Origin: Aquimarina sp. Aq78
GTDB lineage: Bacteria > Bacteroidota > Bacteroidia > Flavobacteriales > Flavobacteriaceae
Assembly: GCF_900299525.1 (NCBI RefSeq)
Contig: NZ_OMKA01000003.1
Span: forward strand, 124,001 to 188,000
Reading direction: 5' to 3'
Length of the DNA: 64,000 nt
Shown here: positions 8,635-17,493 of the stretch, in pieces
Numbering within the stretch: position 1 is the stretch's first letter
Layout of the letters: each line of letters opens with the position of its first letter
Notes under the pieces: model-generated
The model's input: only the letters and a program-made list of their open reading frames with translations
The model's database searches: none
Told to the model about the DNA's origin: nothing
Position numbers and translations under genes: made by a program

Positions 8635-10149
8635 ATGAAGAATTATAAATTAACATCATATATACTACTCCTCCTTCTTGTAATGTTAAATTCAAGTTGT
8701 GAGAAATATTTGGACGAATCTCCAGATAATAGATTAGAATTAGACACTGTTGAAAAAGCAGCCAAAGTTGTTGCAGATGCCTATACACAAGCTAGTTATG
8801 TATTCACAGATATGTATACAGACTTAGCTGGTCCTGTAGGTAATCTTGATGCTAATGGTATTGCACAAACTGCAGGAGGAAACTCTATTGATTTGCAGGA
8901 CACTCAAACCTATACTTGGGCTGATGTAACGGCAATATTTCAGGATTCACCAACTTTTTATTGGGATCGTAGTTATGCGGCAATCGCACAGACTAATGAA
9001 GTACTAGCTGTAATTGATGGTATGGAAGGTGATCAGAAGCAAAAAAATGCTGTAAAAGGAGAGGCTCTTCTCTCTAGAGCGTACCATCACTTTATGCTAG
9101 TTAACTTATTTGGTTTACATTACGATGAGAATGCATCCTCTAATTTAGGGGTTCCATATGTACTACAACCAGAAATAGAGTTCTTACCAAGCTACAAACG
9201 TAATACGGTTGCAGAAGTTTATAGTCTTGTGGAAAAAGATTTATTAGAGGGCTTAGCTCTTATTAATGATGATTTTTTCATAGGAACCAAAAAGTATCAT
9301 TTTACTAAAAAAGCTGCTCAAGCCTTTGCTTCAAGATTTTACTTATGGAAAAAAGACTATGCAAATTGTAAAAAATATAGTGATCTGTTTCTAGATGGTT
9401 CTCCAGATTTCTTTCTGAAAGATTTTACCACACTAACTAGTGGTGGTTATGATGGGACTGCAGAAAATTATAGCGATCCATCGGACCCTAGTAACGTATT
9501 GGTTATATCTCAATTTTCTTTCTATGCAAGAAGAAGTACCGGATATAGATTAAATGCTGGTGATGTGAATAATCTATATCGCAACCTGTTCTCTGTTACC
9601 GATAACAGAACTATTATAGGTGGGTGGCGTTCAGGAGGAACAGATGCCAGATTTCAAGCACGATTAAGAGAATACTTTTTTAGAGAAAACTTATCTTCTA
9701 ATTCTGGTCAAGCATATTATATCGCTCAAGTATTTAAAGGCGAAGAAGTATTGCTAAACAGAGCTGAAGCTAATCTTTTTCTTGGAGATCAAGCTGCTGC
9801 ACTTGCAGATGTTAACGTTCTGGCAAACAAGAGATATAACGGTAATCAATTTAACAACACTACCGATATCATAAATTTTTATAGTCCTATTGATCCACAA
9901 ACTAATCAACCAATTTTGCTTAGTGAAAGTGATGCAGTTAAGGAACTAATACTACACGAAAGAAAAAAAGAGTTTTGGGATCATGGTTTACGATGGTTTG
10001 ATGTTAAGAGACATAATATCTCTATAACCCATGTATTACCTGTAAGTGAAGGAGGTCAAACTTTTACGCTAACAGAAAATGATTTGAGAAAAGCCATACA
10101 AATTCCTAATGATGCACTTTCATTCGGATTAACTCCTAACCCTAGATAA
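8635..10149 (+). CDS. SusD/RagB family nutrient-binding lipoprotein
   Basis: The 504-residue protein has a lipoprotein signal ending at NSSC (C22), the characteristic EKYLDESPDN opening and tetratricopeptide-like helices such as GEALLSRAYHHFMLVNLFG. The C-terminal ELILHERKKEFWDHGLRWFD block is typical of SusD proteins. SusD forms the lid over the SusC barrel at the cell surface and captures the substrate. It starts 11 bases after the SusC stop, in the same operon. The neighbouring metallopeptidase and the lack of glycoside hydrolases argue for a peptide- or protein-derived substrate rather than a polysaccharide; that is inference. Confidence 0.94.
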   Translation: MKNYKLTSYILLLLLVMLNSSCEKYLDESPDNRLELDTVEKAAKVVADAYTQASYVFTDMYTDLAGPVGNLDANGIAQTAGGNSIDLQDTQTYTWADVTAIFQDSPTFYWDRSYAAIAQTNEVLAVIDGMEGDQKQKNAVKGEALLSRAYHHFMLVNLFGLHYDENASSNLGVPYVLQPEIEFLPSYKRNTVAEVYSLVEKDLLEGLALINDDFFIGTKKYHFTKKAAQAFASRFYLWKKDYANCKKYSDLFLDGSPDFFLKDFTTLTSGGYDGTAENYSDPSDPSNVLVISQFSFYARRSTGYRLNAGDVNNLYRNLFSVTDNRTIIGGWRSGGTDARFQARLREYFFRENLSSNSGQAYYIAQVFKGEEVLLNRAEANLFLGDQAAALADVNVLANKRYNGNQFNNTTDIINFYSPIDPQTNQPILLSESDAVKELILHERKKEFWDHGLRWFDVKRHNISITHVLPVSEGGQTFTLTENDLRKAIQIPNDALSFGLTPNPR

Positions 10150-10159
10150 AATATTGATT

Positions 10160-11062
10160 ATGAAAACACAAAATATAGTAGTACAAAGAATACTGTTTCT
10201 TATGCTTAGTGTAGCAGTATTATCTGGATGTGATAGAGAAGAAACATTACAACCGCAATCTATTTTTGAACAAAACGAAGTAGAATCGACTAATGAGCTT
10301 GATGTCTATTTAAAAAATGAATTTAGAGACCCGTATGGCTGTAATGTTATATACAAATTTGTTGATCGATATATAGATCCTTCTAAATCAGCTGTGCCAC
10401 CTCGTTTAGATGTAGTAAAGCCTATTGCCGAACTTATCAAACAAGCTTGGATAGAACCATATAATAAAGCTTCGGATCAAGGAGAAGAGTTTTTAAGAAC
10501 ATATTTCCCTGCAGAAATCGTTTTATTAGGTTCTCCTCTATATAATGGTGATGGTACTATTACTTTGGGAATTGCAGATGCTGGGGTTAGAGTAACTCTT
10601 ACCCAAGCAAATGATTATGCTCCTGGTAATAAAGACTGGATTGTTCAAACATTTAGAACCTTACATCATGAGTTCGCTCATATTGTAGATCAAAATTTTA
10701 ATTTTGATGTAGAAGCTTTCTACGATATATCGAATGAAGATTACACAACACCAGGAACGTGGACACAAGAAACTCAAAATAGTGCTATTGCAAGAGGGAT
10801 GGTTACTCCTTATGCTACTTCTGCCGTTGGAGAAGATTTTGCAGAAACCATATCCTATATCGTTACAACCGATCCAGCTGTATTTCAAGCTACTTACCTT
10901 ACCGCAGAAGATTGCACAGGTCAAGGTCAGGATTGTATAGATAGAAATGCAGGTAGAGTACGTATTCAACAAAAATATGATGCTGTTGTAAAGTATATGA
11001 AAGAAGATGTTGGAATTGATCTTTTAGTATTAAGAGATGAGTTTTTAAGCAGTATTAACTAA
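10160..11062 (+). CDS. Putative zinc-binding metallopeptidase lipoprotein
   Basis: The 300-residue lipoprotein has the lipobox LSGC (C24). The motif HEFAH at residues 170-174 is the zinc-binding HExxH of metallopeptidases, and a glutamate-rich helix (GEDFAETISYIV) downstream probably supplies the third ligand. It resembles the putative zinc-binding metallo-peptidase family found beside SusC/SusD genes in Bacteroidota. The ATG at 10160 is preferred over a TTG two codons earlier. It lies 10 bases after the SusD gene and 16 bases before a DUF4302 gene, so all are probably co-transcribed. It likely processes or binds a proteinaceous substrate at the cell surface. Confidence 0.8.
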   Translation: MKTQNIVVQRILFLMLSVAVLSGCDREETLQPQSIFEQNEVESTNELDVYLKNEFRDPYGCNVIYKFVDRYIDPSKSAVPPRLDVVKPIAELIKQAWIEPYNKASDQGEEFLRTYFPAEIVLLGSPLYNGDGTITLGIADAGVRVTLTQANDYAPGNKDWIVQTFRTLHHEFAHIVDQNFNFDVEAFYDISNEDYTTPGTWTQETQNSAIARGMVTPYATSAVGEDFAETISYIVTTDPAVFQATYLTAEDCTGQGQDCIDRNAGRVRIQQKYDAVVKYMKEDVGIDLLVLRDEFLSSIN

Positions 11063-11078
11063 TCAAATTTAGAACAAC

Positions 11079-12428
11079 ATGTTAAAAAATATAAAAATAT
11101 ATGCATTACTTATTATCACTTTAGGTTTTATGGCCTGTAGCAATGATAATGAAGTAGAACCATTGTTTGATCAAGATATTGATACTCGTGTTAATGCACA
11201 ATTAGAAAGTTATAAGAAAATATTAATAGCACCTGAATTTGGATGGAAAGCAGATTATTTCCCTGGAGAAAGTGAAGCTTTATTTAGAGTTCATTTAAAA
11301 TTCAATGCTGATAATACAGTTGAAACAACTTCTGATTATAAAAATGGTACAAATGATTTACCATCTACTTATCGTGTAGGAGTTAATCAGTTGCCAGAAT
11401 TGGTATTAGAGAACTATTCAACACTACATAGTTTGTTTGAGACTCAACAATTTGCATTAGGAGCAGAATTCGAATTTATTTTTGAAGAGATTACTAGTGA
11501 AAAAGTGGTGCTTAAAAGTAAAACAGATCAGGGAGATAAATCAATCATTACTTTAACACCTGCAACAGCACTAGATAAAGATCAGATCATAGTGCTTCAA
11601 GGTTTAGAAGAACGTATAAAAGATGGACATCTTACAACTGATTTCTTTAGAGAATTAACTATTACTAATACTGCTGCACAAGAAGTGTTTTCTTCTAATT
11701 TCAGTTTTAATGACAATACAAGAAGAGCAACGTTTAGTGGAGCAGACAATAGTAATAATATCCTATCTTTTGATTTACCATTAAAAATTACAGAAACAGG
11801 ATTTGATTTTATAACTCCTTTTTCTTTTAATGGAACCGATTTTCAATCATTCACATACGAGGTAGCAACTAATACATTTAAATCAACTGTAGGAGATCTT
11901 ATTGCTGTAATTAGTGCTTCGATTGAACCTGGATATATTAGTGATGATATTTTAAAGATACAGGATGGTACGCGTTCAATATTTGGATATCGACCTACTT
12001 ATGGTGATGCTCAATTTATGTCTCAAGAGTTTCTTGATATTTTCACTACTATAAATACTAACCTTGCCCCTAATGGGTTAACGATGAGTATTTATTTTTT
12101 CATATTGGATTTCTCGACCCCTACGCCTACAGCAACTATGACATTTAGAGCATCAGATGGAACCACTGACTTTGCCGGAAATTATAATTTCAATGTATCT
12201 GTAGTAGATAAAAAAATGTTTTTAACTCTAGTAGGTGCAACAGATGCTAATGGTGGTTTCTTTCAACCCCGTATTCAACCATTATTAGATTACTGGACAT
12301 CTCCTAACGGTTTATTATATACCGAAAGAGGAAATTTTAGAACATTTAGCAATGCATTTACTAACCAATCAGGAAGTTTCTTTAGTATAGACAACCCGAT
12401 TAGTTCTTATGTGATTTGGTTTCAATAA
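11079..12428 (+). CDS. DUF4302 domain-containing lipoprotein
   Basis: The 449-residue exported lipoprotein has the lipobox MAC (C20). The opening after the signal (DTRVNAQLESYKKILIAPEF followed by GWKADYFPGES) is the pattern of DUF4302, a family repeatedly encoded with SusC/SusD and the zinc metallopeptidase. No catalytic motif is visible; the rest is rich in beta strands. By position it is the fourth surface component of this uptake system, perhaps an accessory binding protein (SusE/F-like role, inferred). A terminator follows at 12533. Confidence 0.8.
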   Translation: MLKNIKIYALLIITLGFMACSNDNEVEPLFDQDIDTRVNAQLESYKKILIAPEFGWKADYFPGESEALFRVHLKFNADNTVETTSDYKNGTNDLPSTYRVGVNQLPELVLENYSTLHSLFETQQFALGAEFEFIFEEITSEKVVLKSKTDQGDKSIITLTPATALDKDQIIVLQGLEERIKDGHLTTDFFRELTITNTAAQEVFSSNFSFNDNTRRATFSGADNSNNILSFDLPLKITETGFDFITPFSFNGTDFQSFTYEVATNTFKSTVGDLIAVISASIEPGYISDDILKIQDGTRSIFGYRPTYGDAQFMSQEFLDIFTTINTNLAPNGLTMSIYFFILDFSTPTPTATMTFRASDGTTDFAGNYNFNVSVVDKKMFLTLVGATDANGGFFQPRIQPLLDYWTSPNGLLYTERGNFRTFSNAFTNQSGSFFSIDNPISSYVIWFQ

Positions 12429-12532
12429 TTAGCCCACAAAATTTTAGATTTCTCGTGTATGGGATCTAATCTTATCAACAATATACACAATTGACTATTG
12501 TTCCCTCAATAGCCTTTCTAACTCAACTTTCG

Positions 12533-12563
12533 AAAACCCGGAGCTTTATGCTCTGGGTTTTTT
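12533..12563 (+). terminator. Intrinsic terminator of the SusC/SusD operon
   Basis: The stem AACCCGGAGC / GCTCTGGGTT has a 5-base loop and one mismatch and is followed by a T-run. It lies about 105 bases after the DUF4302 stop. Confidence 0.8.
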
Positions 12564-12674
12564 GATTAAACTCATTTTTCTTTTTTCTAAAAAACAAGTA
12601 TCAACATCATTTCTACATTAACATTTACTTAAGAATAACGTCAATATTTCAATGTATTTTAGAAAATAAAAACA

Positions 12675-14204
12675 ATGAAGCACACAATTGTTCTTTTAGT
12701 AATACTCACTACAATACCTGCCTTCTCACAAACCGATACTGAAGTATATCTTTTTGATATCATCAAAAAAGAAAAAACAATCATACTTAACAATCAAAGA
12801 AATATATCTAACAACAAAGGGTATGATAACCAACCTTCCATTTTTAATGATACCATGGTTTTGTTTTCTTCTACCCGTAATAAACAAACAGATATAGCCG
12901 TATATAATAGCAAAAACGCTAAAATAGATTGGGTTACAGAAACCAAAAACGGAAGTGAATATTCTCCTACCAAAATCCCTAGCAAAAATCAAGTTTCTTC
13001 TATTCGCCTGGATCAAGATGGCAAACAACTCCTTTATCGTTATGATTACAAAACCGGGGAGTCCAAAGTTTTATTAGAAGGGCTTAAGGTTGGGTATCAT
13101 ACCTGGTTTAATAATGATATGCTCGTTTCATCTGTACTTGAAGATAATGCATTGTCATTGGTAGTATCTAATATAAAAAAAGGAACTAATCATACTCTTC
13201 AAAAAAAAGTAGGAAGATCGTTGCATAAAATACCAAATTCAAATCTGATTAGCTATATCAGTAAAGAAAATAAAGATTGGGAAATTAAATCAATTGATCC
13301 TATAACAGGAATCACCGAAAAAATCATAAATACAGTACCCAAATCCGAAGATATGTGCTGGTTACCAGATGGTACCATCTTGATGGGGAAAGGGAATACA
13401 GTTTTTAAGTTTAATCCAAAAACAGATTCTGGCTGGAACACCTTTTATACTTTTATGGATAAAGAAATTGGTCATATTTCCAGAATAGCAACAAATACTT
13501 CAGGAAGTATGCTTGCTGTGGTATCAGATATTTCTCCCGAGCATATTGTTCAAAAACAATTAGACGCCTACAATGCCAAAGATATCGATGCCTTTTTAGC
13601 TACATATAATGATGATGTATTAATTTATGATTATCCAGATACAGTACGCTACAAAGGTAAAGAAGCCATGCGTCCTTATTATGATAAAAAATTTAAAACT
13701 GAACCCAATTTATTTTGTGAAATCAAACATCGTATTGTACTTGGTAATAAAGTAATTGATGAAGAATATGTTACTTATAGTGATCGGATTGTAAAAGTGA
13801 TCTCTATATATGAAGTAAAAAATGGAAAGATTGCTAAGGTAACTTTTATCAGACCTCAACCTGATAATGATATCGAAAAGAATTCTGAAAACATTATTAA
13901 TAAACAACTCGATGCTTATAATGGGAGAGATATCGACGCTTTTGTTGCTACCTATTCCAAAGATATAAAAGTGTATAATTTTCCATACAAATTTTTATAC
14001 GAAGGTCATGAAAAAATCAAAGAAGGATATACCAATTTCTTTAAAACCACACCTGATCTCAATTGTAAAATAAAAAACAGAATTCTAATGGGTAATGTAG
14101 TTATTGATGAAGAGTTTCTAACCATCAATAAACAATATTATAGTGCTGTAGCGATTTATGAGGTAAATAATGAGAAAATAACTAAGGTTGTTTTTATTCA
14201 GTAA
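12675..14204 (+). CDS. Exported TolB-like propeller protein with two NTF2-like domains
   Basis: This 509-residue protein has a signal peptide (ending near PAFSQ). Residues about 25-285 carry short repeated segments such as NQPSIFNDTMVLFSSTRN and EDMCWLPDGTILMGKG, which resemble WD40/TolB-like propeller blades. Two copies of an NTF2/SnoaL-like module follow at about 288-395 and 405-509, each with the pattern KQLDAYN-(A/G)-(K/R)-DIDAF and a closing IYEVxNxKIxKV. Modules of this fold bind or isomerise small ligands. The next gene encodes an amidohydrolase ending in a third copy, so the two proteins probably act on the same compound. The exact reaction is unknown. Confidence 0.7.
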   Translation: MKHTIVLLVILTTIPAFSQTDTEVYLFDIIKKEKTIILNNQRNISNNKGYDNQPSIFNDTMVLFSSTRNKQTDIAVYNSKNAKIDWVTETKNGSEYSPTKIPSKNQVSSIRLDQDGKQLLYRYDYKTGESKVLLEGLKVGYHTWFNNDMLVSSVLEDNALSLVVSNIKKGTNHTLQKKVGRSLHKIPNSNLISYISKENKDWEIKSIDPITGITEKIINTVPKSEDMCWLPDGTILMGKGNTVFKFNPKTDSGWNTFYTFMDKEIGHISRIATNTSGSMLAVVSDISPEHIVQKQLDAYNAKDIDAFLATYNDDVLIYDYPDTVRYKGKEAMRPYYDKKFKTEPNLFCEIKHRIVLGNKVIDEEYVTYSDRIVKVISIYEVKNGKIAKVTFIRPQPDNDIEKNSENIINKQLDAYNGRDIDAFVATYSKDIKVYNFPYKFLYEGHEKIKEGYTNFFKTTPDLNCKIKNRILMGNVVIDEEFLTINKQYYSAVAIYEVNNEKITKVVFIQ

Positions 14205-14226
14205 TACAAATAATTACACAAACTAA

Positions 14227-15957
14227 ATGATGAAAAAAATAGTAATCCTAATAATTCTATTTATAATTATTAATCCAGCTATTAGTATAGCTCAAACAAT
14301 AGTAATAGAAAACATTAATATAATTGATGTTGAAACCGGGAAAATCAAAAAACAACAAAATATAGCAATAGAGGGTAAAAATATAACATCTATTTCTTCT
14401 AAAAAAATCACTCCAAAAGAAAATACCGAAGTTATTAATGGTGCTGATAAATTTATCATTCCTGGTATGATTGACTCTCATATACATTTTTTCCAAACAG
14501 GAAGTTTATATACTCGCCCCGACGCTATAGATTTAAAGCACATAATGCCTTATGAAGATGAAATAGAATTTGCAAAAAAAATAGTTCCCGATAACTTTAA
14601 AAGATATTTAAGATTAGGTATTACTTCTGTTATGGATGTTGGCGGGCCATTCTCTAATTTCATAATCAGAGACAGCGTATCCCAAAATAATATTTCTCCA
14701 AATGTTTATGTTACCGGCCCTCTCTTTTCTCCCTACCAACCTAAAGCCTTTTCCGAACTTGAGGATATTCCTATAGAAAAAATCACTACCAAAGAACAAG
14801 CTACTATTCTTTTTAATAAAATGCTTCCGTATAAGCCCGATTTCATTAAGATTTGGTATATCGCTACAAAAGACATCCCAGCAGAAAAAACATATCCTAT
14901 TGTGGAGCATATTGCCCAATTAACACATAAAAACAATCTAAAACTTACAGTACATGCCACTCAGTTAAATACAGCAAAATTAGCAGTAAAAGCAGGTGCA
15001 GACATATTGGTTCATAGTGTGACAGATACTTTAATAGATAACGAGTTTATCGAATTGCTAAAAAAGAATAATGTTACATATATTCCTACATTAATAGTAT
15101 CTAAAAATTATGGAAAATCTTTTTTAGGTAAGCCTGACAACCATTATCAAGATCTTGCCTTTGCAAATCCCACTGTATATCGTTCATTAACAGATGTAAA
15201 AAAAATCTCTGATGAAGATATTCCTAAAGGGCTTAAGAATCTGAGAAATAATGAAAAAACATATCTGGAACGATCTGCAGCCAAAGATAAAATCATGTTT
15301 CAGAATCTGAAAAAATTATCAGAAAATGGTATAAATGTAGCTACAGGTACTGATGCAGGAAATATAGGAACCATTCACGCTTCCTCTTACATTCAAGAAA
15401 TCGAAGCCATGAAGAAATCCGGTATTAGTAATTTGGATATTTTAAGAGCTTCTACTATAAATGCAGCAAAAGGCTTTGGTTTAGATAATCAGATCGGTTC
15501 TATTTCGGAAGGGAAATTAGCTGATTTAGTTATTCTTAAAAATAACCCATTAGAAAATCTTCAAAACCTAAATTCAATCAAAGAAGTAATTAAAGGTGGT
15601 AAAATAGTAGGAGTTTCGGATTTAATCAAAGAAACACCTGAACAGGTTGTACAACGGCAAGTAAACGCATACAACGCAAGAGATATAGATGCGTTTATGG
15701 ATACCTATTCAGAAGATATTAAAATTTATAATTTTCCGGAAGAAATCTCTATAGATGGGAAAGAAAAAATGAGAGAAAGTTTTAAGGCTATGTTTGAAAG
15801 AGTACCAAATCTGTATTGCGAAATTAAAAATCGTATTGTATTAGGCAATAAAGTTGTGGATCGTGAATATGTTAGGTTTGGAGAAAAATATTCAAGCGTA
15901 ATAGCAATTTATGAAATAATTGATTGTAAAATTTCTAAGGTAACATTTTTAAGATAA
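14227..15957 (+). CDS. Secreted amidohydrolase fused to a C-terminal NTF2-like domain
   Basis: This is a 576-residue protein with a signal peptide. The amidohydrolase part (about 25-465) has the metal-binding HxH in GMIDSHIHF, a lysine-containing FIKIW strand, HATQ and HSVTD histidines, and the aspartate in ATGTDAGNIG. A typical C-terminal return GSISEGKLADLVIL follows. These are features of imidazolonepropionase/prolidase-type amidohydrolases. Residues about 470-576 are an NTF2-like module closely similar to those of the preceding protein. The gap to the upstream gene is 22 bases, so they form an operon. The start could be either of two adjacent ATGs (14227 or 14230). The substrate is unknown. 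Confidence 0.82.
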   Translation: MMKKIVILIILFIIINPAISIAQTIVIENINIIDVETGKIKKQQNIAIEGKNITSISSKKITPKENTEVINGADKFIIPGMIDSHIHFFQTGSLYTRPDAIDLKHIMPYEDEIEFAKKIVPDNFKRYLRLGITSVMDVGGPFSNFIIRDSVSQNNISPNVYVTGPLFSPYQPKAFSELEDIPIEKITTKEQATILFNKMLPYKPDFIKIWYIATKDIPAEKTYPIVEHIAQLTHKNNLKLTVHATQLNTAKLAVKAGADILVHSVTDTLIDNEFIELLKKNNVTYIPTLIVSKNYGKSFLGKPDNHYQDLAFANPTVYRSLTDVKKISDEDIPKGLKNLRNNEKTYLERSAAKDKIMFQNLKKLSENGINVATGTDAGNIGTIHASSYIQEIEAMKKSGISNLDILRASTINAAKGFGLDNQIGSISEGKLADLVILKNNPLENLQNLNSIKEVIKGGKIVGVSDLIKETPEQVVQRQVNAYNARDIDAFMDTYSEDIKIYNFPEEISIDGKEKMRESFKAMFERVPNLYCEIKNRIVLGNKVVDREYVRFGEKYSSVIAIYEIIDCKISKVTFLR

Positions 15958-16037
15958 CCCATATGCTCTTATAAATTTGTTAAGAGATCATTATTACTTG
16001 ACTCTTTTCTTTACATTAGGCGATCAAATTCACACAA

Positions 16038-17375
16038 ATGAAAACATTTTTTACCTCAGCCCTACTTCTATTATCTACCGTTTTAATCGCACAAACAGAT
16101 CAACGTATTTATGATATCATCAATGCAGTCTCTGCAGATAGAATTGAAACCGATGTCAAAAAATTAGCGAACTTCGGAACTCGTAATACATTTAGTGATA
16201 CTATTTCTCAAACACGAGGTATTGGAGCAGCCCGAAGGTGGATCAAAACAGAGTTTGAAAAAATCTCTACAGATTGTAAGAACTGTTTAGATGTATTTTA
16301 TCAAAAAGATTTTGTAACCAAAGATATGGGATCCAGAGTTCCTCATGATGCCTGGGTGGTAAATGTAGTAGCCATACAAAAAGGAACAAAATACCCTAAC
16401 CGCTATATTATTATGAGTGGTGATATCGATTCTCGAGCTAGTGATACTATGGATTTTACTACCGATGCTCCTGGTGCAAATGATAATGCTAGCGGAATGG
16501 CAGGAACCATTGAAGCTGCACGAGTATTATCAAAACATACTTTTGAAAATAGTATTATTTATGTTGGATTATCTGGAGAAGAACAAGGCCTCTTTGGCGG
16601 TGGTGGACTAGCAAAATACGCTAAAGACAAAGGCTGGGATATTATAGGAATCCTTAATAATGATATGATCGGAAACATTAAAGGAGTAGATGGAATTATC
16701 GATAATAGAACTTTTAGAATATTTTCTGAACCTACCAATCTTACCGATAACGAAAAAACTGTAAGACGTAGACGTTTTTATGGAGGAGAAGTTGACGGGA
16801 TTTCGCGCCAATTGGCCCGATATGTGCATAAAAATGTAAAAACATATATGCCAGAGATGAATCCAATGATGATTTATCGATTAGATCGTTTTGGGCGCGG
16901 TGGGCATCACAGACCTTTTAATGATTTAGGCTATGCCGGAATTCGAATTATGGAAGCACATGAAAACTATACGCAGCAACATCAAAATATTCGTGAAGAA
17001 AATGGGATCAAATACGGAGATGTTGTAGAACATGTTAATTTTAATTATGCTGCAAAACTCACTGCTGTTAATGCCATAAATTTAGCCAGTATTGCATGGG
17101 CTCCTCCTGCCCCATCTGAAGTAAAAATAGGCGGAATTGTAGAGCCTTCAGTAAAATTTAAATGGAAAAAAGCCAATGACCCAAATATTAAAGGTTACAA
17201 AATATACTGGCGAGATACCACTTCTCCTACCTGGGATCATAGCCGTTTTGTAGGAAATGTAGACAACTTTATTCTAGATGGCATTGTTATTGACAATTTC
17301 TTCTTCGGAATAGCCGCTGTCGGCAAAAATGGTCATGAGAGTCCTGTTGTGTTTCCTTCAGAAACTTTTAGATAA
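16038..17375 (+). CDS. M28 family aminopeptidase with a C-terminal fibronectin-III-like domain, exported
   Basis: The 445-residue protein has a signal peptide ending near LIAQ. The M28 core shows DAPGANDNASG (bridging aspartate), LSGEEQGLFG (catalytic and metal glutamates), LNNDMIG (metal aspartate) and a GRGGHHRPF histidine. The first ligand segment reads SGDIDS, where the family usually has GHxDS, so an aspartate replaces the usual histidine. Residues about 355-445 look like a fibronectin type III domain (KFKWKKANDPNIKGYKIYW). It probably trims peptides in the periplasm or outside the cell. It stands alone between two other exported hydrolases. Confidence 0.85.
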   Translation: MKTFFTSALLLLSTVLIAQTDQRIYDIINAVSADRIETDVKKLANFGTRNTFSDTISQTRGIGAARRWIKTEFEKISTDCKNCLDVFYQKDFVTKDMGSRVPHDAWVVNVVAIQKGTKYPNRYIIMSGDIDSRASDTMDFTTDAPGANDNASGMAGTIEAARVLSKHTFENSIIYVGLSGEEQGLFGGGGLAKYAKDKGWDIIGILNNDMIGNIKGVDGIIDNRTFRIFSEPTNLTDNEKTVRRRRFYGGEVDGISRQLARYVHKNVKTYMPEMNPMMIYRLDRFGRGGHHRPFNDLGYAGIRIMEAHENYTQQHQNIREENGIKYGDVVEHVNFNYAAKLTAVNAINLASIAWAPPAPSEVKIGGIVEPSVKFKWKKANDPNIKGYKIYWRDTTSPTWDHSRFVGNVDNFILDGIVIDNFFFGIAAVGKNGHESPVVFPSETFR

Positions 17376-17493
17376 ATTATAAAAAGAGTCTGCTAATAAT
17401 TTCGAAACTAATACAAAATTGATTATTATGCGAATTCTACAGACCTAACAGTTAGACATTAAGTATAATTATCGAGAAATAAACATACCATAG

